Assembly (NCBI GenBank): GCA_026075535.2
Contig: AP026538.1
Location: forward strand, 6,138,001-6,202,000
Reading direction: 5' to 3'
From: Tricholoma matsutake
Taxonomy: Eukaryota > Basidiomycota > Agaricomycetes > Agaricales > Tricholomataceae
Length of the DNA: 64,000 bases
A model generated the notes under the pieces. It was not told where the DNA came from. It saw nothing but the letters and a program-made list of their open reading frames with translations, and searched no databases. Each line of letters begins with the position of its first letter. Positions within the stretch are counted from its first letter, which is position 1. The position numbers and the translations under genes were made by a program. This document shows positions 34,205 to 45,229 of the stretch, one piece after another.

Positions 34205-35214
34205 CTACACTACCTCCGCTTCTCCCTCTCCATCTTCATCACCCTCTCCCCCAACTTCGCCCTCTTCTCTGCCCTCATCCTTCTCTCCACCCTCCTCATC
34301 TCCACTCTCACTCTCCTCCTCATCATCTGCCCACATTTTCTCCAGATATCTCTGGAAGGCTGCCCAGTCATCTCCAGACTTGCAGATCCCACGTCTTTCC
34401 TGCTGGGACTCTTGCACTGCCCGCTCCACTTCTTCATCACCCTCATCGCTCTCCTCCCCGGCGCTTTCATCCTCCACCCACTCTGGGTCCAAAGCATCCC
34501 AGATCTCCCCTAACGACTCCCGCACCACAGTTGCCACCTCAGCAAATCCCTTCCTGATCAACTTCATCACCTGCTGCATCATTTCCACATTTTCCCCGCT
34601 AATCCCCGTTGACCCTGTCGGTCCTGCTGCAGTTCCTGCCAGTTTTGCTGCAGGGGCCTCCTGCCCCTCCCACACTACCTCCTCGCACTTATGTTTGATG
34701 TGCATGCAGTTGTCGCACATGCATCCCCTCGCACCCATCTTGAAACAAGCAATCTTCTGATATTTGCATCTAGGCCACTTATCAGTAAAAGAAGACTGAG
34801 AAGGGAAACAAGTATGCACCTTTTGCAGGGCAATGCAGCCTGCACCCGCACCGGACCCTCGGACTCCTCTGACCCCACTCGTGCCTTTGACTTGGCGACT
34901 GTCTTTTTCTTCAGGGACTTGCTCCCCTCAGCCTCATCCTCCAAACCTGTGGCTGCAGCCACCTGCTTCTTTTCCGCTTGCCGTGCAGCCAATGCCTCCT
35001 TCTTCTGTGCCTCTGCCTTGCACACCTCCTCCACCTTTGCAGCCTCCTCTGCTGCCTTTTGTGCCTCCTGTCCCCTGTGCTCCTCCTCCCTCACCACTTC
35101 CTCCAGCTCCTTCATCTCCCATTCCATCTGCGCTTTCAACTCCTGCTCCCTCTGTTTGTGTTGGGCCTTCATCATGGCCATTTTGATCTGCATGGAGACT
35201 GCTGGGGGGGACAT
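34205..35214 (-). CDS. Antisense coiled-coil/Zn cluster protein gene in element D (one intron)
   Basis: The gene lies between pol and the 3' LTR on the opposite strand. ATG at 35214 opens exon 1 (35214-34820). A 50-bp intron follows (34819-34770, GTGCAT...CTGAT...CTAG), then exon 2 to TAG at 34205. The two exons join in phase, giving about 319 residues without a stop. Residues about 10-95 are a charged, probably coiled-coil helix. Splicing completes a CX2CX6CX9CX2CX6C cluster, the Zn(II)2Cys6 spacing of fungal DNA-binding domains. The C-terminal 60 residues are very acidic. It is the most intact gene of the element. DNA binding is inferred; the intron lies one codon before the second Cys. Confidence 0.75.
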
Positions 35215-35335
35215 TTTTGATAGGTGATGGGAGTAAGAAACAACGCGAAAATTTTTTCAACCAATTGCTGCATTCGGAAATTCAACCAACTTCCTTATTT
35301 GGACTCAAACACTCACGTGCCTCATAGGCTCGGCA

Positions 35336-35350
35336 CTAAGGGGGAAATAC
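35336..35350 (+). promoter_or_regulatory. Polypurine tract of element D
   Basis: CTAAGGGGGAAATAC lies directly before the 3' LTR. The 35215-35335 stretch upstream of the antisense start holds nothing else recognisable and may contain its promoter. Confidence 0.65.
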
Positions 35351-36058
35351 TGTCAAGAACTGCTCCTCACCCGATCGGAACCCGCATCCATCTGACCCTT
35401 TTCTGCACATCAAACCCAACATTTGTCTACTCCTCCCGATTATGTTCCTGGCCACCTTGCACTGCCCACACTGCTGTGCACCAGGCCACCTTGTACAGCA
35501 CCCACGGCTGCCTTCCCAAGGCTGCCGTCTCTATTGCAAATTCGGCTATGGATTCCTGTGTGGCTCCCGGTAGGTAATTTATCTATGCAGTTGAGACACT
35601 GCCGCAGTCTTCATTCCTGTTCTGCATTTATTCTGGACTACAGTATTTAAGCTTAGTTAGTTTCACCTTGTATTCCTCAGTTTGTATATCGACATAGACT
35701 TGACTTTAAACTTGCCAATCTAAATCTCCTTCTACTCCTACCTCAGTCTGCTAAGAGTCTGAACTCCCTTCGACTCAACCTCTAGTCTTCCTCTGAAGTT
35801 CTAATCTCATCTGAACTTAACCCTAGTCCCTCTGTACTCCTCTCCGCATTTACCTGCACTTCCCTGCTCCTACCTCCATACCTTTGTCTTGAAATTAGGA
35901 CACCAGATGAGGTGAAGGGTGCAGCTTCTTACAAGCTGAAGCCAAGTCCTTTCCATTTCCCCTCCCACAGAATCTGCAACAACCCGACAATCTTCTGCTA
36001 TCAACACCCACAGGGTCCGATCACATCCCGACGAACCTTCCAGGATCAGTTCTTAACA
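35351..36058 (+). repeat. 3' LTR of chromovirus D
   Basis: At 708 bp it equals the 5' LTR in length. Visible differences are mostly CG against TG or CA. It is followed by CTTAG. Confidence 0.93.
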
Positions 36059-36880
36059 CTTAGGTTACTTCAGATAAAAGGAATTTGCAGACTGGAGGAT
36101 GCTGGAGAATGGGTGGTGAATATGGATGGATTGGTAACATTCAACATGCACATCTTGTCATTTGACAACACATGGTCACTCACTGTGAGGAACAACTGGC
36201 AGAAACTGGGCAACACATTGAAAATGGTTTGACTGGATTATGTCATTGATGTCCAAATAGAACTAGCAACACCTCATTTGGTGTGAAGGAAACATGCAGA
36301 GAGTCTCAGATATGGGATTGCAGTGGTGTGCCAATTTCAGCAATTGAGATGGGGTGATGGGAGAACCTGGGAATCTGACGGTTCAATGGTGCCAGCATCT
36401 GCAGGTGTATTAGATGAGAAGTCAGTAACCAGTGCAGTAGCAGGCCCATTGACTTTGGTGCTTAAACTCCCAGGGCATAACATCTCTATCCTTCATGGTG
36501 AACTAATGGGACTGATAATGGCATTGGTTCTCTTGGATAGGGTGCTGGGCTGTTCCAATCCTGGATGCCTACTCACAGATCACCTTAATTCTGTCAGACT
36601 GGTCAATGATAATAAGATGACCATCAGCCAACTACCACAACTCCATCAGATGAATGGCCAATCCTACTACTGATGGATATTGTCACTTGCTCAGAATCAG
36701 AGTCTTGACATCACATATACACCAGGCCATTCTGTCAAAAACACTATCAAAGCACAGATGAACAATGAAGCTGACTTCTATGCCTCATCATCTCAGAAAA
36801 TCATACACATAATCCCCAGGGCACCAATACCCACTTTCTGTATGAACGAGTACACCTTCTTTTGTGAAGCAGATGGATAG
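36059..36880 (+). pseudogene. C-terminal RNase H region of retrotransposon H, resumed
   Basis: It continues the H reading frame cut at 20274. After ICRLEDAGEWVVNMDG come stops at about 36230 and 36283. An RNase H fold then appears: WESDGSMVPASAGV (Asp), ISILHGELMGLIMAL (Glu) and CLLTDHLNSVRLV (Asp), ending with ITYTPGHS and a short tail to 36880. RNase H after RT on a non-LTR element fits several fungal LINE clades. Confidence 0.75.
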
Positions 36881-37819
36881 ATCGAGTCCAATATTATGGC
36901 CTTTATTGATACAATCTTGGCACATGGAACAGCCCTAGCTCTTGGCATTGGAAATGTAACTACATACCACAAACTGCAACTGCAAACTGCAAACTAATAT
37001 ACTGCACTTTTGTTTTGGCCAAATCTCAGTTAAATCTTGATGGAATCTCTTTGAAATTGAATCAAATGCCAGGGAATTACAATGTCTATTTTTCTGCCTA
37101 ATGGTTAAGTGTTTCAGGTAGTATTCATTGAGATACATATAGGTTGTATAGTACAACAAATTTCATGACAAAAAACCGGTCTTAACCAGTCTTTTTTTTG
37201 GTCCATTAACTGAAAAAGACCAGTCTTAGTTGGTCCAGTTAGGTCCTCCCAATATCTGGGTTGGTCCTAGACCGGTTACGGTTACAGTCTACCCATTGTA
37301 GGGTCAAAAAATCGAACCTAACCTAACCTTAAAACACTACCAGCAACACAATTGACAAAGAAAAGGAATAGCTCAGCAGAGAAGTTAAAGGTGATTTTGG
37401 ATTGCATTTGAGATGCAGTCAACTTGAAAATCTCGTGGTCCAGATCACCATTGTGGAATCTGCTCTTCAACTATGCCACAGATTCGAGTCCTTCCTTCAA
37501 TTGAAAGCCATGAGTGGGATGTGTCTCATGTTGTGGGCACATGTGATGGAAGAACATGACTATATGACATAAGGTCTGAACATTTCCAATCAGATTATTA
37601 CACTAAAATATCACCAAATTAACTGAATGACCCCACACACCATGCCACTTCTATATTGAACTAGACTACAGTAGCAGACAAGCAAAGCCCACTTGTTTTC
37701 TCAACAAATTATTTGGACAGCTGCAAAGGTCCAAATGGGGTCTAAATGTCAAAATACAGTAGTTTAGATGGTAATGATAAGATCTGCATGAGCCAATCAT
37801 GCAAAACTGGAGGTCTTTA
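36881..37819. other. Unassigned region with a hAT-type terminus
   Basis: No gene is visible. At 37305-37341 the sequence GGTCAAAAAATCG...CCTTAAAACACTA matches the right terminal inverted repeat of the hAT-like element at 62632-62664, so a truncated or short relative ends at 37341. The rest (36881-37195 and 37342-37819) is AT-rich and unassigned. Confidence 0.5.
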
Positions 37820-38127
37820 CACTCCCCCCATATTCCTATAGGAATCCGATGATTCTGATGATTCCAATCAGACTCCAATCGGAATCCAACCATATTCCAA
37901 TGTCATTTTCACCAGCCAAATTGACATGAAATGGCACATTTAGTCCTAGTCCAGTCTGATGTAGTCCGATCAGAGTCCGATCGGACTATTGGAATTTCCT
38001 AGGAATTTCCAATCATAGAAATCACATAGGACTAGTCCAAAGTTATGCTAAGACATCAGACAACATAGGATTCCGATAGGAATGAAAGCAGCCTTGCTTA
38101 GTAATATAGTATGAAAAATTAAATGCA

Positions 38128-38210
38128 CAGATGAGAATTGAACACTTGACTACAGGAGATTATGTAAGCATAAACTGACAACAATACCATTAGGCTAAAC
38201 AGTCATTACA
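38128..38210 (-). other. tRNA-like (SINE head) sequence
   Basis: The minus strand has an A-box-like TAGCCTAATGGTA (about 38198-38186) and a B-box-like GTGTTCAATTCTC (38145-38133) at tRNA-like spacing. The arms do not fold into a convincing cloverleaf, so I read it as tRNA-derived repeat rather than a functional tRNA. Confidence 0.45.
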
Positions 38211-38229
38211 GGTAAGTGATCATACTACA

Positions 38230-39480
38230 CTACATACCATTCCCATGGGTGTGATGACAAAGCACATAGCCGCATCATCACACCTGCCAGCTCATCAACT
38301 CCCACCACCACCACCAATGATGACAAGCATGCCACCTCCATCCCCCCCACCTCAACCACCTCAACCCAGCAACTCCCACCACTCCCACCACTCCCACTTC
38401 ACCCCCATCTCTAGACGAGCCCCCAAGACCGGAAATAACTGGTTTCGATGCCAAACGACGCCCAAATGACGCAATCATCATTTGGGCTGTAGTAAGTTTT
38501 TTTTTTCATTCGTTTTTTACTTTTGTAAACTAACTAATTCATTTGTTTTGTTTCTAGGTTCTAATCTACATGAGTAACGATGGACTGACGCGAGCCAAAC
38601 CCACACCCAACAACGCCCCTGGCAACCCCCCTCCTCCCGTCAAAACGGGATGTGAGGGTATCAATCATGGTCAAGAGCACAGGGAGCAACACCAGGAGAC
38701 CCCAGAAGGGGAATACCCGCCCGGTAAGCACCACCCAACCCCTCCCCTCAAGCCATGTCACTGATGAACCAACAACGCACCCACCCCATGCCTACGAGCT
38801 GCTGCTCATAGGGTGGATTGTGAGTGCATGGACCCCCCACGACACCAATGACATCCAGCACCCCCCATCACCACCATGAGCGACTGCTCGTGGGGTGTAT
38901 ATGGGGTGTGAGAACACGGGAACGGTGTGGAGGGACGACGATGGCACCAAACAACATGCCTATGAGCAGCTGCCCATAGGGTGGTTGGTGGGTGCAGACA
39001 ATGAGGGGGATGAATGACAAGGGTGACGAAACAACAAGGGGAAAGGGAAATGACGACCAGAAGGGGAGACAATGGCAACACCCACCCCACACACACCTAT
39101 GAGCATCTGCTCATAGGGTGTTTAAGGGGAGGGGGAGGGGACGATGGACAAACACCGCCACCAACATACAACGCACCACCCACCACCAGCCTCGCGAGCA
39201 ACTGCTCGTGGGGTGGACAGTGGGTGGAACGACAAGGGAGGGGAGGGAAGCCATGGGGGAGGCGAGGTGAGGGAGGCGAGACATGATGGAGACAAGAGGG
39301 AGGGGAAACGACGGGACAGGGCTGATGAGACAGCCAACGCAACGCACCACCACCCCCCCATTTCATGGGGGGGTGGGTTTTTTTTTGTAGAATTTAAAAT
39401 AGTATAATTAAATAGTATAATTAATTCTCCCCCTCGCATTTGCGTGGGGGGTTTTTTTAACATCTATATTAGTTATCTAC
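38230..39480. other. Hairpin-rich core module of the TIR element
   Basis: A GC-rich block with proline/histidine-coding triplet runs, five GAGC..GCTC hairpins and one CCCAAAT...ATTTGGG hairpin followed by GTAAGTTTTT. It is related in layout and sequence to 61360-62520 inside the hAT-like element. At 38462-38560 the sequence looks like an intron (GTAAG...TTTCTAG). No protein function is recognisable. Confidence 0.5.
38793..39214 (+). repeat. Five copies of a palindromic GAGC-NN-CTGCTC motif
   Basis: Copies begin at about 38793, 38875, 38961, 39098 and 39193. Each is an 8-bp-arm palindrome (example TATGAGCATCTGCTCATA) followed by GGGTG. Arm variants tend to change together on both sides. Confidence 0.85.
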
Positions 39481-39597
39481 TCCCTCGCGAAGATGCAAAG
39501 GCTCAACAATTTTTTTTTGAGCTCTTGTGAGAGAGGTTAAAAATAAGTGAACTAATCCTAAGTGCTTTAAATGGACTTTATATTACATATTTATTAA

Positions 39598-39690
39598 TGC
39601 TCCTGTGGCTCAACTGGTTGAGCACTTGTTTGGTAGTCATGTCACTTATATCCCAAGGTCTAGAGTTCAATTCCTGCTCTGCCCATTTAT
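39598..39690 (+). other. tRNA-like (SINE head) sequence
   Basis: It has an A-box TGGCTCAACTGG (39606-39617), a perfect D-arm GCTC...GAGC and a B-box GAGTTCAATTCC (39663-39674). The acceptor ends do not pair well, so a tRNA-derived SINE head is more likely than a working tRNA gene. Confidence 0.5.
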
Positions 39691-40127
39691 TTTGTAAGCA
39701 CTTTCATCAAGTTAAGTCTTCCGAAATGGTGTGGTATTCCAACTACTACCTGTTGGAATTGCATAGGACTTTGCTCAGAATTTACTAGGAATTTCTTGGA
39801 AATAAAAGTACATGGTCATCAAGATACATTCCTATTGGACTCCTAGGACTAGTGTCAGACTAGTAGGACTCCGATCGGACTCTTATCGGAAAACTCGGAC
39901 TTCTAGGACTCCGATAGGAATACGGGGGGGAGTGCAAAGTTTACCAAAACTGACAAATTTAGATTTTGACTCCAAGAAATTTGGCTGTACCCCTATTCTA
40001 GCACTAAAAATCACAGAAAATTCACTAATTGATTGCTTTTGATGAGTTGCATCTCAGCATGTTAAAAAATGATCAATGAACATGAATGGGACTGTCTAAA
40101 AAAATCTTGAAGTTCCATCTTGCACTC

Positions 40128-40537
40128 ATGGCTAGAGGTCAACCCTCAAAGAAGTCTCAGCCCACACCCAACATCGCTGGTCTCAGAAATCAATCCAGGC
40201 AGTCCTCTGCCTTCTCTGAGTCAACCCCACAACCCACTCCACCCTCTCTCAGCAGGAAGATTTTATGAATCAGGAATCAATGCTGGAGGCATTTATCAAG
40301 GGTACTGGCCATCAGTGCCTTTTCTTGCCAAAATTTCACTGTGAGCTGAATCCCATCAAAATGGTAAGCAACAATCTGTTTATTGCCTACCAATCTAACA
40401 ACTACTCTAAGTACTGGAGATGGTGCAAGTACTGATACTGGGAGCACCCTAAAAACAACTTTGCAGAGGCTAAGACATGCGCACTGGAGGTCTTGGATGT
40501 GTGCCCTGCAGAAGTCATTTGGAGATTTATTAACTGG
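40128..40537 (+). pseudogene. Unidentified ORF Y, left part, interrupted by element C
   Basis: ATG at 40128 opens MARGQPSKKSQPTPN followed by IAGLRNQSRQSS and a Ser/Pro-rich stretch to a stop at 40266. I recall similar N-termini from agaricomycete transposon-associated proteins but cannot name the family. The rest, up to the C insertion at 40537, is in broken frames. Confidence 0.4.
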
Positions 40538-41677
40538 TGATAGGTCCACTGTGCACTCTAAGCTCTGGGAACGTCTCCAGAGGCATCAACACATCAACAT
40601 GCACACTCCCAAACCCTATGAACCCCATGACACCACTCCGAAACTACTTCGATCGATTTTGAATGACTTTGAATGACTCGAATGACTTTGAATGATCTTG
40701 AACGACTTCACAGCACTTTGAACACCTTCGGCCACTGTATACCTATCGCACCGCCCTTCAGATACACGCAGCACACCTTGTAAGAGTTAGCGTGTCGCAT
40801 ATCAAGCACCACTGGACATGAGGAGACACAACAACAGGATTTTAGGACGCGATTGTGGTGCTTTGATATCTTGATGATATATTGGATCAATGGGGACAGG
40901 TACCCATGATAAATCATGACTCTATATGTTTCCCTTCTCATCTTCTTTCATTTATTCTATGATTTGCGAAGATTCTCTATTGTTTTATATCTTGCCTCAT
41001 GTATTCCTCATGTTTTATTTCCTTTTTAGTATCACTTCTCCCAAACATATATAGCCTTGTACTAGCTACTTAGAAAGACAGAATCTATTGTCCTCTCACA
41101 CCAATCGTCTGATTTAAGAGCCATTCTCTTGAGTCCAAGCATCTCGACTTAGTCTTGAAATTCAGTGTTTTACACCAAATTTCCTCAAACTCTTTGTACT
41201 AGCTTCTCAAAACTATTGCATATCATCTATCCACTCTCGACGCCTTTCTACATCCCTATAGTCTATCCTCAGCCATTGTTGAAAGTGTCCTCGTCTTTTA
41301 TAAAGTCCTTTGAACTACTTCAAACATCGTTGCACCCCTTTGAACTTTCTTTGACATCATCGCACCTCTTCAAGCTTTCTCTGAACATCATTGCACCACT
41401 TTGTACACTCCCAAACTTCATTAAACTTTCCCTCAAAATTCATCCCAGCACTTTGTACACTTTCGATCTTTATCGAACTTCTCTCAAACGTCATTGCAGC
41501 GCTTCAAATACTCTCGGACTTCATTGAACTTCATCGGATACCTCCTAGAGTCGTTTTCATAGCTTTGGGTAACAGCGGTGATATTTAGTACCACCTTGCA
41601 ACCTTCCTCTAACTAGTGTTATACCATTCGAGCCCTTATTGTGGGTTTTGTTTGGGTTTCCTGGTCGAGTATCATCA
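40538..41677 (+). repeat. 5' LTR of element C
   Basis: This 1140-bp LTR carries a 10-bp periodic ACTTTGAATG-type array at about 40645-40735, a TATATA box at 41048-41053, a second periodic block (about 41310-41530) and the end GAGTATCATCA. Confidence 0.93.
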
Positions 41678-41699
41678 TTTTGGAGCCCACCGCAAGGGG
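41678..41699 (+). promoter_or_regulatory. Leader motif after the 5' LTR of element C
   Basis: TTTTGGAGCCCACCGCAAGG follows the LTR at once. It resembles the TTTGGCGCCCACC leader motif that I recall from many LTR elements. TGG could pair with a tRNA CCA end, but the longer complement lacks a T-loop signature, so the primer is not identified. Confidence 0.4.
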
Positions 41700-42006
41700 T
41701 TTCTAAATCATTTCATTGCCTAATCCATCTCGAATCTCCCGGCTTAGGCCAACACAAGCTAGAAACCTACAAATCGACACTCGCCATGCCTTTGAATCTC
41801 TCGAACAATTGGGAGTTCTTATACCTGTTTCCAAAGCAGAATTGACTCATCATCAACTATTCCCTTCACCAATCTCATCACCATCGACATCATCCTCTAC
41901 TTCTTTGTCTTCATCATCTACATCTTCATTCATCCTTTCAACAACTTTGACTTCTCTACCATCATTCACACAAGTTTTAACCCCTACCCCTAGAAACATT
42001 GCATTC

Positions 42007-43627
42007 ATGACTACACAAGCAATGATGCCAGCTTGTGGTCATTCCACAGCTCCAAAATTCGACCCTACCCACCCGTGAGAACTTTGCAGATACTTTAACG
42101 AGCTCGAATTGCTTTTCTCGGCATGCAATGTCACAAACTCAGAAGATATGAAGAAGCACGCTTGTCACTACCTCGATATCGACACTTCCGAACTCTGGGA
42201 ATCAATTCCAGAATATGATGCTGGCATTTCATTCCAGAACTTTCATATCGCTATTCATCAACTGTACCCTGGTTCCAAAGATGATCAGAAATGGTCAATT
42301 TTGGACATGGACAAACTCGTCGGCGAACAACTTTGCATAGGTATTTACAATGCAAGTGATTTGGGATTATACTTTTGGTCATTCTATAACATTACAAAGT
42401 TTCTATCTACTAAAGGCAGGATTTCCGACATGGAACAAAGCAGAGCTTTCGTCCGGGGTTTCCAACCAGGTTTATGGGCTAGAATTGCTCAATGACTCAA
42501 ACTAAAATTCCCCAATCACTACCCCGATGACCCCTACCCACTCGACGATATTCACGCAGTGGCAAAATTTGTTTTAGCAGGATCTATCGGCTCGGATTCA
42601 ACATTGCTACTGAGTTCGCATTCTTCAGCACCTTCGGCAATCCCAACAACCTCAACATCTTTGCCCCAAATTAAATCGGAAGATTTTATGGCAATCCTCG
42701 AGAAATTCGCAGCCACTCTTGTAACAGCTTTAGCAGGTTTGAAGACCACGAACACTACTTGACCTAACAGTGGATTTCATTTGGACCAGCTCGAAACCTT
42801 AGTTTGCATCTTTTGTGGGCTTACAGGACATTTTATTAGCGACTGCTTGGTTTGTCAGTCTTGTATCAATGAAGGAAAGTGTAAGAAGAACACAGAAAGC
42901 AAAATTGTTCTCCCAAATGGTCAATTCACTCCTCAAAGCATCCCCAGTTGTTTTATCAAGGACAGGATTGACGAATGGACTCAACGAAACCCTCCATCTA
43001 ACCTTACCCCTTTGCTAATGTATAATATCGCACCTTCGACAGTTTCTTTGATGCCATCCAGGGGTGTCTACCAAATTACCGACTTATCCACAATGGCCAA
43101 AGATCGTATCGCACAACTCGAACAAGAGATATATGCTTTGCAAAGTGGTAGACCTTTTACACGAACTGATCCGAATGTGCCTACAGTTCCTACCTCATGG
43201 CCCTCGATCCCTGCACCGGTCGAACGGTTTGTCCCACAACTACCTGCATCATTGATATCATCCACAGTGACCAACCCACCTACTTTGAATTCAGCACCAT
43301 CTTCAACCTCCAAGAAATCATCGCAACCAGTAATACATCCCTACAACGGCACTAAAGAAAACTTGTACCTACCTCCTCACAAATGCAACTTTGCATCAAC
43401 AGGAAAAGCGAAAGACGGCCCATCATACCATACCCAAGCTCCCATTCAAAAGGACAAAATCACTGAAGACATCTTCACTCGATCGATGAAAACACCAATT
43501 ATCACTCTAACCCCCAAAGAATTACTTTTGCTATTGCCTGAAGTTCATACAAAATGGAAGGAACAGGTCACTGCGCGTCGTCTGAAGGAAATAATGCTAC
43601 AAATCTCCTTCACAATGACATTTTCAT
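42007..43627 (+). pseudogene. Gag with zinc knuckle (element C)
   Basis: From ATG 42007 (MTTQAMMPACGHS) the gag core runs through a TGA at 42076-42078 before ELCRYFNELELLF, then HACHYLDIDTSELWESIPEY and YPLDDIHAVAKFVL. Further TGA codons are at about 42493 and 42761. A nucleocapsid knuckle CIFCGLTGHFISDC is followed by CQSC and C (about 42808-42890). A long Ser/Pro-rich tail leads to a frameshift near 43610 into protease. Several TGA codons replace expected arginine. Confidence 0.8.
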
Positions 43628-44030
43628 AATTGATGACCCTTATGGAACCTATATTAGCAGTCTTTGCCCTGGAGAAATACCTGAACCTTTTATTGCAGTG
43701 AAGGAATCACATTCTATTAGATCGGTTATTATGAACATCAATGGCAGAAATCCAGTCGAAAGCGTAGTCGATCCGGGTTCATCAATCATCGCAATCTCAG
43801 AAGAAGTCTGTCATGAACTCAGTCTTGCATACGATCCTTCGATACACATCCCTCTACAATTGGCTAATGGTGGTATTGACCAGAATCTAGGTTTAGCATG
43901 GAATGTACCTTGTGAAGTCGGTAGCATCACTCTCTATATGCAAATACACATCATCTGCAATCCAGCATACAACATTCTGCTCGGACAACCATTTGATGTT
44001 CTCACAGAGAGTATGGTGAAGAATTATTGA
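43628..44030 (+). pseudogene. Aspartic protease (element C)
   Basis: The active-site box reads VDPGSSIIAIS, with Pro in place of the usual Ser/Thr after Asp. I recall DPGS as normal for this basidiomycete lineage. YNILLGQPFDVLTE marks the C-terminal part. A stop at 44028 ends the frame. Confidence 0.7.
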
Positions 44031-44107
44031 AATGAAGCACAAACGATAACAATATTTGATCTGAACTTGACATGATCCTGCACTATTCTGACTATCCCCT
44101 GATCTAA

Positions 44108-45229
44108 TTGTTGAAGAAGAGTAGTTCACAAGGATTTTTGCAACTAGAGGATAAAATCTCTGAGAATAACCAGTGTGCCCTCATTATTTCTTTTGACCAT
44201 TCTAATTCCTCTATAACTATCGAGTACACTACAATTATTCCCAATATTGACTCCTCAAACTCTTTGAAACCCTTTTCCTTTTCCTCAATTCTTGCGAACT
44301 TATATTTAACAGCTAGTCGCCAGTATGCAACATCTTTATCAGCCTCGATGGCCACCTCTATGCACAACTCCACTATCATTTCCCCTCCCCACGTCTCGTC
44401 AACCAACTCTAAATATCCAACCTTTGCAGCAATCGAGCAAATGCCAAAACTCAATCCTCACCCCCCATTGTTTGTCCCTTCTCCCCGATATACACTCGAA
44501 TGCAAAGCTATTATCGACAAAAACCATCCTGGCAATTTCCTATGGCCAGAAGAACAAAAGCTTATGCACAATTTTATTCAAAATCACAAAATGGGTTTTA
44601 CATGTCCCGAACAAGAACAAGGAAGCTTTCGCCCCAACTTCTTTCCTCCTATCAAATTCCCTGTTATTCCTCACACTCCATGGGTCAAATGTAATATCCC
44701 TATACCTCCTGGTCTGTATGAACAGATCTGCGAAATGCTGAAAAAGAAGACAGAAGCAGGAGTATACGAGTCATCGAACTTGTCATATCAATCGCAATGG
44801 TTTTGCATTGCGAAGAAAGATGCGAAATCACTTCAAATCATTCACAGTCTTGAGCCTCTTAATCAAGTAATGATTCAGCACTCTGGTGTTGTCCTAATCT
44901 CTGAGCATCTAGCTGAACAATTTGGTGGACGTGCTTGCAGTGGAATGTTGGACTTATATGTCGCATTCAACGAAAGGAAAGTCGCAGAATCATCTTGAGA
45001 TCTAACAATGTTTCAGACACCTTTCAGAGCACTTCGAATCGTCACCATACCAATGGGTTGGACGAACTCAGTTCCAATCTTACACAACGATGTAACATTT
45101 ATCCTACAACCCAAAATCCCTCATATCACCATCCCTTACATCGATGACACACCAGTTAAGGGTCCAAAATCAGAATATCGAACTATTGGAGGATCTTACG
45201 AAATGATCGCTGATAATCCAGGCATTTGA
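44108..45229 (+). pseudogene. Reverse transcriptase (element C)
   Basis: Segments: PPGLYEQICEMLKKK, ESSNLSYQSQWFCIAKKD, IIHSLEPLNQV, a TGA at 44996 before DLTMFQTPF, TIPMGWTNSVPILHNDV and the catalytic box PYIDDTPVKGP (about 45136-45168). A TGA at 45227 follows NPGI. The lineage has an unusually long and divergent palm compared with chromoviruses A, D and E. Confidence 0.85.

Larger units (their letters stand above)
20275..36058 (+). mobile_element. Chromovirus D (Ty3/Gypsy), interrupted by chromovirus E
   Basis: LTRs of equal length (708 bp, 20275-20982 and 35351-36058) are flanked by the perfect 5-bp duplication CTTAG (20270-20274 and 36059-36063). The internal order is gag, protease, RT, [element E 23888-31911], RNase H, integrase, chromodomain, then an antisense gene and a polypurine tract. 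Without E the element is about 7.8 kb. Confidence 0.95.
37820..39934. mobile_element. TIR DNA transposon, non-autonomous, about 2.1 kb
   Basis: The ends are inverted copies: CACTCCCCCCATATTCC on the left and its complement with a G for A on the right. Subterminal sequence is rich in TCCGATCGGA- and TCCTAGGA-type palindromes on both sides. TA precedes the left end and CA follows the right end, so a TA duplication with one transition is possible (Tc1/mariner-like), but the superfamily is not settled. No transposase frame is visible. Inside are two tRNA-like sequences in opposite orientation and a hairpin-rich core. Confidence 0.65.

Noticed and set aside
34187..35227. Plus-strand Ser/Leu-rich ORFs opposite the antisense gene of element D
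   Set aside because: Composition is the complement of an acidic coiled-coil gene; no start context or domain supports them.
39598..39690. Functional tRNA gene
   Set aside because: The boxes are present but acceptor and T stems pair poorly and the anticodon arm is unclear; a tRNA-derived repeat is more likely.
37820..39934. Firm assignment of the TIR element to Tc1/mariner or CACTA
   Set aside because: The TA on the left is matched only by CA on the right, and no transposase is visible. The CACT start alone is not decisive.
41681..41697. tRNA primer binding site directly after the 5' LTR of element C
   Set aside because: It starts with TGG, but the longer complement lacks a T-loop sequence at the right distance. 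It looks more like the GCCCACC leader motif known from many LTR elements, so no tRNA was named.
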